Shown: positions 13,501 through 25,540 of the stretch, in pieces
How positions within the stretch are numbered: the stretch's first letter is position 1
Layout: the number at the start of each line of letters is the position of its first letter
DNA from: Morella rubra
Taxonomy: Eukaryota; Streptophyta; Magnoliopsida; Fagales; Myricaceae
Direction of reading: 5' to 3'
DNA length: 64,000 bases
NCBI GenBank assembly: GCA_003952965.2
Contig: CM025849.1
Location: 967,576-1,031,575, forward strand
Notes under the pieces: model-generated
Seen by the model: the letters and a program-made list of their open reading frames with translations, nothing else
Databases searched by the model: none
Told to the model about the DNA's origin: nothing
Made by a program: the position numbers and the translations under genes

Positions 13501-16500
13501 CAGAATTCCCCAAGCTGCCTCAACTTGATGAACTGCTTTACCATATCTTCCGCGGGAATAGGACTTCAACCATTCCTACAATAGTGATGAAGTTAAAAAG
13601 CAAACCATACAACATTCAATTATCAACAACCATCTCATGTCTGCATCAACTTGTGGATGTTTAGTGATGTTAACTATAGGCCCACTTCCTAACAGCTTAA
13701 GGTTTTGAAACTGACGAGGATCAAATGTTGTCTGATGCTACTATACATTCAAAATCACAACTAATACAATCTGGAGGGCATATTGACTCAGAGTAAGAAG
13801 AAGGGAAACAAAATTTGAGTTAGTAACAGAAAGGAACTATGTTTAAGCGGTTGGTTTTTTTTTTTTTTTTTTTTTTGGGGGGGGCGCGCGTGGAAGATTG
13901 CAGACACATTTTGAAGGATCACATGTCTCTAAAGACATACTGCACCCTTCCATACTTCAAGCACTGAACAGTTCGAACTGGAAGGAAAATAAACAAAAAT
14001 AACAATTACTGAATAGCAGCTAAAAATCTATTCTTACCAGAACTTGAACTTTTTCACTGCGAAATGCCATTTCAGACATTAACTCATAAACCACTGGATT
14101 TTGCTCTATTCCTTCCATGCACATGCCAACACCAACCTGTTGCAGTAAGTTAGTGTGTCAGCCTCTTCTAGCAAAGTCACGAAACTAAGCTAACAAGAGA
14201 TAGAAGTACCAACACTTCAGTTTCACATCCAAAGTTCTTTTAGGCAGATGTAAGTTCAGTGTATAATCAAGATGGACAACATCATCAGTCAGATGACCTT
14301 GAGTAAATATGAACTGCAAGTGAATTGCTCTTCCAAATAAATGATAAGGTTTGAAGCTCAATAAATACTAAACAGTGTCCTGCAGTTTAGGCTTACAAGC
14401 ATAAATGCTAGGAATATCATTTCAACTTCTGCAACAGTAGAATATGTACACGCAAGACAGTTAACATACCATGGTTGAATTTTCACTCATTCGAGCATCA
14501 ACTGGACCTGAAGAGATTGAATCCAAAATGCCATACATCTCAATATTTCCACCGAAGTTATGCAACATACACCTGACGCATATTAAAGTTGATCAAGTAG
14601 TTTCATATGTACTATAAAATTGAAATCTCAGAGGATTTTAATACGTGAGTCATCACAGAGATGTCCTGAATCTTAAACATCTCTGCAAGAGGTTTAAACA
14701 ACAGTTAGTATCATAATAGTGCTACTCACCAGACATAAGGAGTACCATAAAACTGAGATGAATATTTCCATATTGGTTTGACATCGGCAAATAGATCAAG
14801 AACTATCATTTTCCCAAATGGCACGGAATGTAAAAGTGCCTGCAGATAACAGAAAATTGAAATTTAATTCTCACCTTTGACAGAAGAAAAAAGAAACTAA
14901 CATGTGGATTGCAGCAAAAATAATGAGCAATTAGCCCAGTCCAAACAAGTACTTAGAAAAGTGAGTTATACCAGAAAGTGGGAAGGGAAAATCAAAGAAC
15001 TTTTAGCAACAAGAAAATCTCAGAAACTGAAGGAAAATAGCATTATTAGACCCAATTGCGCAGTCATTGTATGCTAAACATGATGCTCTGACATCTTACT
15101 CCAGACATATTCTTAACACTTCAACGTAATGCTCTCTTAGAAGAAAGTTGTTCTTCTGTTATTTGCAATAATACCAAAAGCAGCCCCCTTTATCTTGGTG
15201 CTGTCACACAAAAGGCCTCTACTACTCCTTATTTCAGGTTTCCTATGTGTGCGTACTTCTTCCTAGTTTCATCCCTTTCAAAAGTGTTATTCAAACACCT
15301 CAATGTTCAACAATAATGTTTTGAACTAGTATTCTGTGTAGTGTTCTCTGGTCAAATTTGAAGCGCTAGCAACATTTTCTGGAAGAAGTTAAGCATTAAC
15401 CTCAGCATTGATTTTAAACAACACAGTACCGCACTTTCCAGTCTTTGACAGTCTCAACTCCCATATGGGGAGGGTGATCGGCATGGTGTTCTGTCAGCGA
15501 GTATGCATGAAGTGGCTGCTCTCAAGAATCAAACCTACTTGCACCTCACAGAACAACACGTTTTTAACATTCCACACCTAGATGGCTTACAACAATAGAA
15601 AAATGTCACAATAACTGTTTTATTGGCTGACACTTTTCCACTTGCCCAAGTCTTAGTGTGAATAAAGATGACAGAGGGTTAGCCCCTTAATTAGGCATCT
15701 GAAAGGCTTTGTAATTTGGATATCGGGACAAGGTAGGACTGGCTTGTAAAAAGAACTCACTTTCACATATCACAACTATCAGATTGCAGTCAACTTATAA
15801 ATTTATATGTAAGCACTAGCAGGTCGCCCATAAGGGGAGTTTGAAGCAGAAATATCTTCATCCCAACTTAGAAAGAGCATGTTTAGGATCTAACTTATCT
15901 TATTTACGTTCATATACCTTCATTTGAGGTGGCTTCCAGAAAGAGGAGTCAGAATAGAAGAGCCAACCCTGCACGTTAAATAGAATCACCAACTAGCTAT
16001 ATTATATGTATAATAGGGAAACAAATTAAAAATAAGTCTCCACAATGCAGTGACATAACAACAAACCAGGGTCTGAATTATAAGACTTCCAGCTGAATAT
16101 AACCATGTATCATAAACCTATTCTTCCTGATAAATAATGTTATGGAGAGTCTAGGGTTCAGGAAATTAGGGTTGAGATCTTATAAGAGGGAATTGGTGGA
16201 AACTGGCTGGAGATTGCCTAGTCAAGAATAACACCTATCTTCTCCAGATCTGCTTCAACACCAGGAGAAGACATAACAAAGCCAGGAAATAGAACACTTT
16301 GATGCATGCAAGAACACTTCTTCAAATTGATCTAGAGTTTCCGTTTCTTCTTTCTTAGTTCCAAAAAATCCTACATTGACCTCTAAAATCATGCCAAAAC
16401 TTATTTCTGCAAATAATGTTGACAGCACGAGAAGGACACACTGAATAAAAACTCATGAATGTCTAATGCAGAATCATACATTTTAGTGTTAGGTAAGGGT

Positions 16501-19500
16501 GAAATAAAGCTGATGTCGAATAGAAAACCTGAGTATAAAGACTAAATAGGTATAACTTGATAGACACCATTATTTCTTATAACACTTTCATAGGTAGTGG
16601 CTTGGTTAAGGGAACACTATTAGAGAGAATTATTCACTTAATCCAATATATTCAGACAAAATGATAGGGAAAGAATGCCATTGACACAATCATGAGTCGT
16701 TCAATACTTGCTAAAAGAAAATCACAAGGTCCTCCAAATGTTTGTTGTCAAGTGATTAAATGAGTGAACATGACAGCACTTATGTTGAATAGTCAACATA
16801 ATCATCAATAATTCAAGCAAAAAGCTTTAATAAGGATTCGGTGGGGGTTTGCGGGTTGGGTGGATGGTTTGGAAACTTGAAGAGCTTACTTGCATTAACC
16901 ACACAGCGTCCTTGTCTCCTTTGGACATTGCTTCGAAGACAGAAGCGCCAAGAGAGGAGATATATTTTGGATCATTAGTAGGTGGGGTATTTTCATTGAA
17001 TGTATCACTGCATCAAAGATGGTAACATGTCACTCAATGACCTCTGTTAGCAAGTATGAGATGAAAACACCAAAACACAGAAGGGGAAAGAAACACTCCA
17101 ATAGCTAATATGCTAGCAAGGTGATTTCTCCCACTTGTTCAGGCCAATATGGAAGAACACTTGTATTTCAACTGATTGATAAAGCACAAGGAAGGCAAGG
17201 ACACCTTAACCACAGCAAAAACAAATAAGCAAGATTATGATCTAGATAAGAGGCCCATAATGAAATAAAAATAAATTCAATGCAACATAACTTTGAAACC
17301 AAAGCTGTCCACAACATTTTAGTGAACTAACATGCAGCCATATTTTTTTTTGATATACTCGCAGTCACATAACTTTGCAGTCACATATACTCACATCAAT
17401 TTGACTTGTTCAAACCCCATTAAAAAGACAGACATTCAAAAAAATTGTTTTCCTAATCGAACATAGGATATTCATCACTGGCAGAAAATATTGTTCAGCT
17501 GGTAGTAGAAATTTTTTTTTAAAAAAATAAAGTTAAGTTTCTCTAAGAATTCACATAGCCCAATAATTCTCACTCTTGGTCATTGTCTGCATCCTTTCCA
17601 GACCAGAATCTAGGGAGCGAATGTTCATATATGAGGAGCCATTTTTTTTGTCTTTCTGGAGACTTACTTCAGACTCACAAAAATTCTAAAATAGCACATT
17701 TCATAGAAACCGATGATTAATGATCCTTAAATCCAACTTTGGACTTTCAACACTTGCAAGAATTGAAAGTTGGCGATTTTATTGCCTGTTTGTTGTAGAT
17801 GGTTTAGTACAGCTTTTTGTACTGTTCCGTCACCTTTTTCTTTATTTCAATAAAACTTTCCTTATCAAAACTTGCAAGAAGAATTTGAAACCATCAAGAA
17901 AAAGCATTGCCACTGGATGATCGATGTCCAAGAAGTTGCACACTATATAATGAAACAGAGAGAAAATAACCGCACGTGATTCCGCATTTTTCCAATTAGG
18001 AATAACAGAGTGATTGCCATTCATTTCAATCCCCTTTAAACCTACTCTGTTGTAAAATTGGTGGAGAGCCGATGAGATTGAAAAAACAACAACACCAGAG
18101 AAGTTTTTCACGCACTATATTCACGAAAACATATGAATATATGTAGAGAAATTCTAAAAATAGCACAGAAATTGTGGCTCAAAAAAGTCAGAGCTTCTGT
18201 GTAGAAGTTATGAAATAGAACGTTAGGTTCAAATCTTGCATTAGATAAGATATAAATGACAAGTAGCATTTAAAATTCATAGCATCCATAATGGACTTAT
18301 ATAGAAAAAGAAACTCCTGTTTGGTGGTTGAAGGTTTGCTGGTCTGACAAAGTCGGGACAAGTGAAATACTAAAGGCACATCAGATATTACCACCAAGCA
18401 CACATCAGATATTACAAAACAAAATGTAAATAGAACCTACCAACACAATTTTTCCTTAAGTAGAAAAAGAAACTAACTGCAAAATGGTTGACTGAAAGCA
18501 TGTCCCATTATGCACCAAACAAGTTAAGAATATTCAATTGGAGTGATGGCAATTACCAGTTGTAAATGTCCGTCACATCACCATATTCTGATGTCATAGC
18601 AAACAAGACATGAACCAAGAAAATTAGAGGCTAATCAGAAAGGAAAACAAAAAAAATGGCATTAATGATACAATAAAATATCTGTACCCTAAAGACAGGA
18701 AAAGAGAAAAACTTAACTTTAACTTTAACGACCTATGGGAGCGGTAGTCTGTGCTTTGACTTCAAAAGAACTAATCAATACTGCTCTTGAAACTCCTTGT
18801 AATCATTCTAAGGCCCAGTTCAACCTAATAAGATTATAATGTGAGGCTTAGCCTTTATAGAACTTATCTTTCATTTCTTCTTTTTTTCCACTCCATGTGA
18901 GATTTGGGATATCAAAATCTCCCCCCTTAAATCCTCAACGTCCTCGTCAAGGCCTACCAAGCTCACATTGGTAGTTATTAGGGCTGCTCTGATACCATTT
19001 CTAATGACCTAAGAGAGCGTTAGCCACATCTGCCCTTTGATTTCAAAAGGACTAGTCAAGGTGGCTTTTTAAAGCCCATTGGAATCATTATAAGGCTTGG
19101 TTCAACCTAGTAAGATCCCAATGTGGGACTTGACCCTCATAGAATTCATTTCTCATTCCTTCTTTTCTCCTACTCCATATGGAATCTGGGGTATCACATT
19201 AATCGGTCATAAGACCATAATACCTCGGTCCTCTTGCGGGTTTGCATGACCATTAAGAGGTTATGGAGGATTCCAAAGATTGGAAATCTTTGCAAATTCC
19301 TTTGCTGTTCTGGGCAGCAAAAATAAGTGCCTCAGCTTATCATGTGCTGATTGCATACTAAGTTACCAAGAAGACCAGAAATTCAACCAAATTTCAGACT
19401 GACTAAAACAGCTTCCATACACCAGAATGCATAGTCAAATAACTAAGTGATGTAGAAAAACGTTGTGAACACAGTGTTAGCTAAGGGTACTGCAATTCCA

Positions 19501-22500
19501 AGTTGACAATGAAAGGTAAGAACAGCACCTTAAAGGGAAAACAAAGAAAGAGAAAGAGAAAGGTACATATGCATGGTACAACCTTCAACTTGTTGCCGAA
19601 CGAAAGCCTCCCCAAGTGCAACAAATAAAGGATCAGATGGATCAAGAAGGTAAGCACAACACCAACGAGGATTAGCATTGACTGAACCCCTATGACAAGA
19701 AACAGAAAAACTTAACATGCAGAATAGTGAGACTTTTTCTCACAAGGTAAGAGAGACTCCAAATCAGCTGGAAGGCAACCAGAAAACACTGATAGCATTT
19801 ATCTGATTCATGTAACCTTAGATTGAGTAATTCCGATATTAGAATTCATGGGCCACTACAAATCATACAAAGGTATCCATTGTGGAGACCACAATAATTT
19901 GACAATAAGATAACTTTATATCGAAGAACAAGAAGCATGAAATACCAATTGCCAAGTCTGGTTATGTTTGCTGAAGGAAATATTTTCGTCAAAGCTGCTG
20001 GAACGTTCCCAGAGAATGATGGCAGCACTGAAACAAAAATGCATTTATTACATCTGATCGGTCATGTCTGTAGATTGAGAAGGACTGACTTCAAAGAAAC
20101 TTCTTTTCTGATACATGTTTAGAAGAGTCAACTAAAAGATATCTCGCTGGATTCTTGGTCGACCATAAGATGACATTGGACGATATGAGGGAATCCAACC
20201 TTACCTGGAGTCATGCCTAGTTCTAGCATCCGAGATAGGATCCGTTTCTGTAGAGCTAACTGTTGATCCAACCAATTTTGAGATAAAGGCCCACCCCACC
20301 TGCGATTCAATAACGTTAGCTTCTATCATCTAAAAGCAGATGAAAGAGACAATGAGAAGCGTTATAACATGCCGAATGTCTCCCATAATATGTTGAGATG
20401 AACCTCTAGGATTTCTCAAATCAAACTCTCGTGTACACTAAAAGTCCGAACATGTGCAAGTTCGTAAGTACATGTACAGAAACTTACATTCTAAAACTAT
20501 TTCCAGCAGCTAATAGGATCATCATTCTTTAAGGGACTTGAATTTTTATTTGGCCATGTATCTTCCTCTACTAGTCAATGAATCTCTTTGCCAAGAGGAA
20601 AAAAAAAAGAACGTTTTCTTCACTCATCAAGCTTCAACTAGGAAATTTTCTCCTCCTGTATTAGAATTCTCTGTTTGCACTATCACCAGAAACATCAATG
20701 CAGCTACTTTTAAAGAATCTAGTGCTTTAGAAATTTTTTGAGAATTTTTGGACAAAACATGCCAGCATCAGTTGCCTCATACGAGGAGCTGCATGCCCAA
20801 TACCCTTAGGACTGCAGCGTCCAATATATGTGTTGCGTGGAGCACAATTTCTATGTGGCCAACTTATGCATGCCACACATTGACAGGTCTTGGCAGTCAG
20901 TCTCCAGCTGGCAGTCCTCTTTTCAAACTTCAAATGGACATGTAATTGTCGATGCTCATAAATGGCACCCAAATGGGTAACAAGTCACAAGTACAAATTG
21001 CCATACCCCTCAAAAGGACATTGATGGCAGGCCTGAGAAGTTATTTTTTGACTTTCAAATAAATTAAAGCACGAAAAGTTCAACAACTGAATTTGTTTCG
21101 GCTTGCTGGTTTATAAAAATTAAATCTATATCACTTTGCTTCAGCTTCGCCAAATGTATTATGTAATAACAACTTCAACTGCATAAACTAATTATGCATT
21201 CATGTTGATTGCCTGTATAAGAGTTCCATTAGCAACAGTTGCTTCAGGTTTTAAGCCAAACAGAGTTATGATACTTGCAGTGTTAGTAAGATACCAGCAG
21301 AATTCCAATCCCACTTACAATGAACCACACATTTTTCTCAACTTCCATCTACATACTTTGGAAGTCCTTACGAGACTATTAAAAATAAAGCAAACTCACA
21401 GTTGTGAGAATGATTCTTTTTTTTGATAAGTACCATAAGAATGATTCTAGGGAAGGGCATTAAGGTGATTGCCCTAAATGTCTGAAAAGTTATACAGGAC
21501 TGACTGATGACCTAACATCACCTTCTCGCACACAGTTCACATACTTGAGAGGAAACACTGTAAGACAAACAATACACATCACCTTTACCTACCCATGTAA
21601 ATTTGCCATACGAGCCCAAGCAAGGAACGCAGGTCCACCAAAGAAGTCGTTCAAATCTTCCTTGCTGATATTAAAACCCTATGGTCAGAAGTGCCAGTCA
21701 AAAGATACAAATCAGAAACACAAGTCGAACTAAACACATATGGAAGCGATAAATTCCAATCTACAACTCATAATTTTATTTTTATTCCTAGGCAGCTCAT
21801 AATATTTGAAAGGGGTATAAACTTACAGATTCATTGTTTACAATAGAGAACCTACTCCTATATCTTGAAAGCTCAAAGATGGTAGGACTGGATCTATAAT
21901 TCTATGATGCCAATGCAATAATAAAGCATACTATGCAGTATCCATAGGATAAAACTCTTAACAAAACATGAATTGGGTTTGAGTTCTTCAGCATACTGAG
22001 AGTATCCTCATAGCATCTTCTACAATGTTGAAAGTTCGACATAGAATGGAAATTCTCCACACTATTAGCTAAAGCCATATGGTTGAGTGATGTAGTACAG
22101 CTTTCTTCTCAAAACAAATTTCTGGACTCACCAGATGCTCAAAATATGGACTCATACTTCCATAATAAAGATATGTTTTATGGTAAATGGTTTTATCCAA
22201 TTTTCTTGGCAGCCTATTTTGACAAAATGTGTCTAAGGCCTAAGGGTTCATCCAACAAATTTTCCTCCTACAAATGCAACATTCAAAATTTTTCAAGCTA
22301 TAGTTAATGAGGTAACATTTAAGTCTTTTATAGTGGTAATGTTTTATACACACCTGCCACTTCATTAATTCAGTTGTAGCTTTTGTCATAATTGCATAAC
22401 TCACTTTATGAAAATTTAGCTAATAAGATATATAAATGAATGTCTTCTAGCACACTGAGACTTATAAATGATGCACGCAGAACATAGGGGAGCACGCATA

Positions 22501-24642
22501 GACATATATGGATGCATTCAACTGTTCACCATGAAAACTTTCTGCCAAATCGCTTCTTGGCCTGTAAATGCCAAAGGCAGGTTAACCCCATGAAGAGCCA
22601 TCCAATCTATCTCTTTCTCCCATCTTTCCCAATCCCACCAAACATAGGAATCTGAAAAAAGGAACCTCAGAAAACATCAATAAAGATAAAAACATCATCT
22701 CATATTACAGAAGAGCAAAAATATGTCGACTTTCTCATATATCAAAATGACATCTCATCTATTTAAAGGTTCTTTTTCCTATCAATGGCAACTTGTATAC
22801 CAAAATATGGTAGAACAAATGGAAATGGTGATTAGTACTCACAACTAGAAGTAACAACGTTCTGATAGTAGTTCCATGGGACTGGCCTCTGAATCATCAC
22901 CCCCTCATCTTTGACAAGAGGCAATGATCCTGGCTTGGGGATGGAAGCTATTTGAATACCACCAGTCTTGTCCCACGAAACTTGAGCACCACACCAATAC
23001 TTTAAGTACCAGTAGAGGCCAGATGCAATTTCAACTGCTGTGGATCCTTTAACCCTGAAGGAGAAATCCAAAGGTAAAAATCACAGAATGCAACTTCTCT
23101 TTTTCTCTTCTTCATTTTCTTTTCTCTTTCATTCTTGTTCTTTCTCCCAAAAGTAAAATCTATGGCGGATCTTATGTGTCAACCGCTGTATGTAAAAAAG
23201 GAAATAGGTTGGTTGATGACGTTAAGAAGTCCAAATTCAAGGGTCTTTGACTACAAAGAATTCAAAGAATCACTGGCTCAAAATCTTATCTGTAAGCAGA
23301 TAGAAATCATGCAAAACATTCCTTACGATGAATATTTCCAGATACGGACCCATAAGACTCTTACAAGGAAAAAAAACGAATCTTGTAAAAAATAGACAAT
23401 GTAAGTAATCAAGTCCAAAAAGATTGTACTTAGCTATGAACTGAAAAAGAAACACCACGCAACCATAAACCTTTAGTTAGAATCAAAATCACCATACTCT
23501 ATCTGAGGCCCATTCTTGCTCAAGGATTTGTAATTGCTTATCAAGAAGCAACTTTGTCCACCACAAGCATCCTGGTATTCAAATTAGAACTGTCAGTGAA
23601 ATTGTTAAGATGAAATCAATTAGAAGAATAGAGTCCCATTGAACACAAGCAACACGAAGATATGATGAGATATCGCCAAGGACGAACTTGTAGACAGTCA
23701 GGCGTTAGAACATGAAGCAGCCTAAAGAACTGCTTTTGGAAAAAATTGACATCTAAAAGTAAATGAGGAGAAGATAAAATCCTCAGAACTTGGCAGTTGG
23801 ACGAACTGAGCAATTGTCATAACACTGCCAAGCTCCACACTCCAAATAGACAGAATTCTATCTTGAAAAAATTGGACTTTCCCCTTAATTTGGGTTGTGA
23901 CAATTCTTTTTGGGAGAAGAAAAGATAAAGATCTCCGAACTAGCCACAAACACTACTGTACAGGAAAGTAATGAATGCATGCGGATGACAAAAGAATATA
24001 GGTAAAAAGGGACAGCTTTAACTAACGATGGAATATCTGAAGCTAATCAATTGGACTTTCTATTCTTTTCTTCGCTCCTCCAAGCAGTTACCGGATCAGT
24101 TAAACGAAAAACCAGAAAAGTTTGGAACAGCCAGATGCAACAAAGCAACAATCAAACCTTACACGAGCGTCCGACTTCAAAATGAACAAGCAGTTTATGT
24201 CAAATTCTCACATGTGCGGAACCAAAACCACGTGAAACAACATTACGTTCCAAATTCATTCATATTCCTATCTATTCCCAACCAACAGAAGAATGACATC
24301 ATATAAGCATACGTCAACAGGCAAGATACAGCAATCGAAGAACATCCAGATGAAGTAAAGCAGTAACTAAGGAGAAAATAGGGTGAAACACGAGTAAGGA
24401 AAAAAATTCTGAAAAAATGACGGTACATCGGAGATAATCTTGAACTCAAAGCTGGACACATAGCCAGGAAGCAATCTCTCCAGGACAGCTTCCGCTGCAG
24501 CCTCTTGAACCGAAGGAGATGACCGCTTTGAGTTCAAACGTTTGAGCAAAGCCTGTATAGGATCTTCCGGTTCTGACAAAGCAATTGGTAGCAGTGCCAC
24601 CGTGAGCATCAAAACGAGGAACAGGGAGTTGAAGTTAGACAT
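10559..24642 (-). CDS. NAGLU: Alpha-N-acetylglucosaminidase, glycoside hydrolase family 89 (NAGLU/CYL1), 19 exons
   Basis: Hydrolyses terminal alpha-linked N-acetylglucosamine in the vacuole/lysosome or secretory pathway. Exons on the minus strand: 24427-24642, 23498-23571, 22843-23054, 22530-22651, 21593-21678, 20205-20299, 19946-20027, 19583-19689, 18557-18587 (31-bp microexon), 16890-17007, 15918-15968, 14730-14839, 14470-14572, 14038-14136, 13465-13575, 12106-12269, 11470-11707, 10969-11047, 10559-10833. They sum to 2373 bp, 790 aa plus stop, with every phase matching and GT-AG borders throughout. Arabidopsis CYL1 is of similar length. The N-terminus ([18 protein letters not shown]) looks like a signal peptide. 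The GH89 core includes [19 protein letters not shown]. The likely catalytic glutamates are about E347 in DTFNENTPP and E477 in MCMEGIEQN, by analogy with human E316 and E446. The gene appears intact. It runs head to head with the Notchless gene, 0.9 kb away. Confidence 0.95.
17763..17869 (+). mobile_element. 5'-truncated LINE 3' tail in a NAGLU intron
   Basis: A 107-bp insert is flanked by the 11-bp direct repeat ACTTGCAAGAA (17752-17762 and 17870-17880). It ends in TTTCAATAAAACTTTCC then CTTATCAAA, a polyadenylation-like tail shared with the insert at 31377-31440. It fits a dead-on-arrival L1-type retroposition product. Confidence 0.7.
18726..19196 (-). mobile_element. Old TRIM (small non-autonomous LTR retroelement) in a NAGLU intron
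   Basis: Two direct terminal repeats of about 190 bp (18726-18914 and 19002-19196) enclose about 87 bp. Read on the minus strand, TGGTATCAGAGC (18986-18997) follows the first LTR. It matches the initiator-Met tRNA primer-binding site typical of plant LTR elements. A purine tract, AAGGGGGGAGA on that strand, sits beside the second LTR. There are no coding parts, as expected of a TRIM. The LTRs differ visibly at many sites, so the insertion is old. Target duplications are unclear. Confidence 0.8.
21418..21437 (-). mobile_element. Minimal LINE-tail insertion (about 20 bp) with target duplication
   Basis: The direct repeat AGAATGATTCT (21407-21417 and 21438-21448) flanks a poly-T run followed by GATAAGTACCATA. 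On the minus strand this reads CTTATCAAAAAAA, the same tail as the longer inserts. It lies in a NAGLU intron. Confidence 0.6.
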
Positions 24643-25540
24643 GGCTCGTGGAATAACGGGTACAGTTGCAGACTTGCAGAGTTTCATATATAGGTCCACG
24701 TTGAAAGGTTGGAAGCAATCATTGAAATCCTAAAATGGGCCTTTTTTTTTTTCCTCAACGGCTCTTTCACTACTACGTGGATATCAATAGAGCTGGAAAT
24801 CGAGTACATAATCTATTGGGGAAGAAAACTGGATTTTCTGTTTTCTCCATTAACTATTGCATCAAATGAGAAAATTTAGTATAAAAAAATATTTAGTAAT
24901 ATCTATGGTTATTACATGAGATATTCTTCTGAAAATATATTAAGAAGTTGGAATTTCCTTCTTCGAATATCCTTGCTTATTATAACATATAGGAAATTCT
25001 TATTTGGCCAAATGTTTTCTAATTTTTTTTTAAGGAGAAGTAAAAAATGTTGTTTTTTTTTTCTTTCAAATTTCTTCTTTTGTTTCCTATTTTGAAATTA
25101 GTATATTATGTTCTTCACGGTGTTGGTTGATATTAAAATCTCTTGATTTGATATACATACGGATATAGCCTCATATAGGACTTTTAAGGGTTTGGGTATT
25201 ATCGGAATTTGACTGCCGCATGCGCAGAATTCGTTCTATTAAGGCAACCCGATGTTATAAAATGTCTATTAAGTCGACCCCGGCTATTTTTTAACGCCGG
25301 CAATTCCTGCTTCATAAATGTCTTTATAACATAATTCGATTAGACGGCTGACACGGCACAGGTCAAATGCCACGTGGAGAACCACCCCCACTAAGATAAA
25401 TCCCAACCCTAAAACCCTAAAACCTCCCTTTGCCTTTCCCTTTGAATTCTGGAGAGCACAAACCCGTCTCCCAAACCTGTTAATTGTCACACTCCACACC
25501 GTCAATTCCAGGCACACATTCGGATTGAGGCGTAGCAGCA
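24643..25540. promoter_or_regulatory. Divergent promoter region between NAGLU and NLE, with telo-box
   Basis: The two start codons are 0.9 kb apart on opposite strands. At 25405-25422 there is AACCCTAAAACCCTAAAA, which contains the telo-box AAACCCTAA (25412-25420). This element is known to be enriched in promoters of plant ribosomal-protein and ribosome-biogenesis genes, and it lies about 120 bp upstream of the NLE start. A site-II-like TGGGCC lies at 24736-24741 near the NAGLU start. The middle (24850-25150) is AT rich with nothing recognisable. Confidence 0.7.

Noticed and set aside
18986-18997. Possible tRNA fragment
   Set aside because: It is only a 12-bp match, and its position next to a terminal repeat makes it the primer-binding site of the TRIM.
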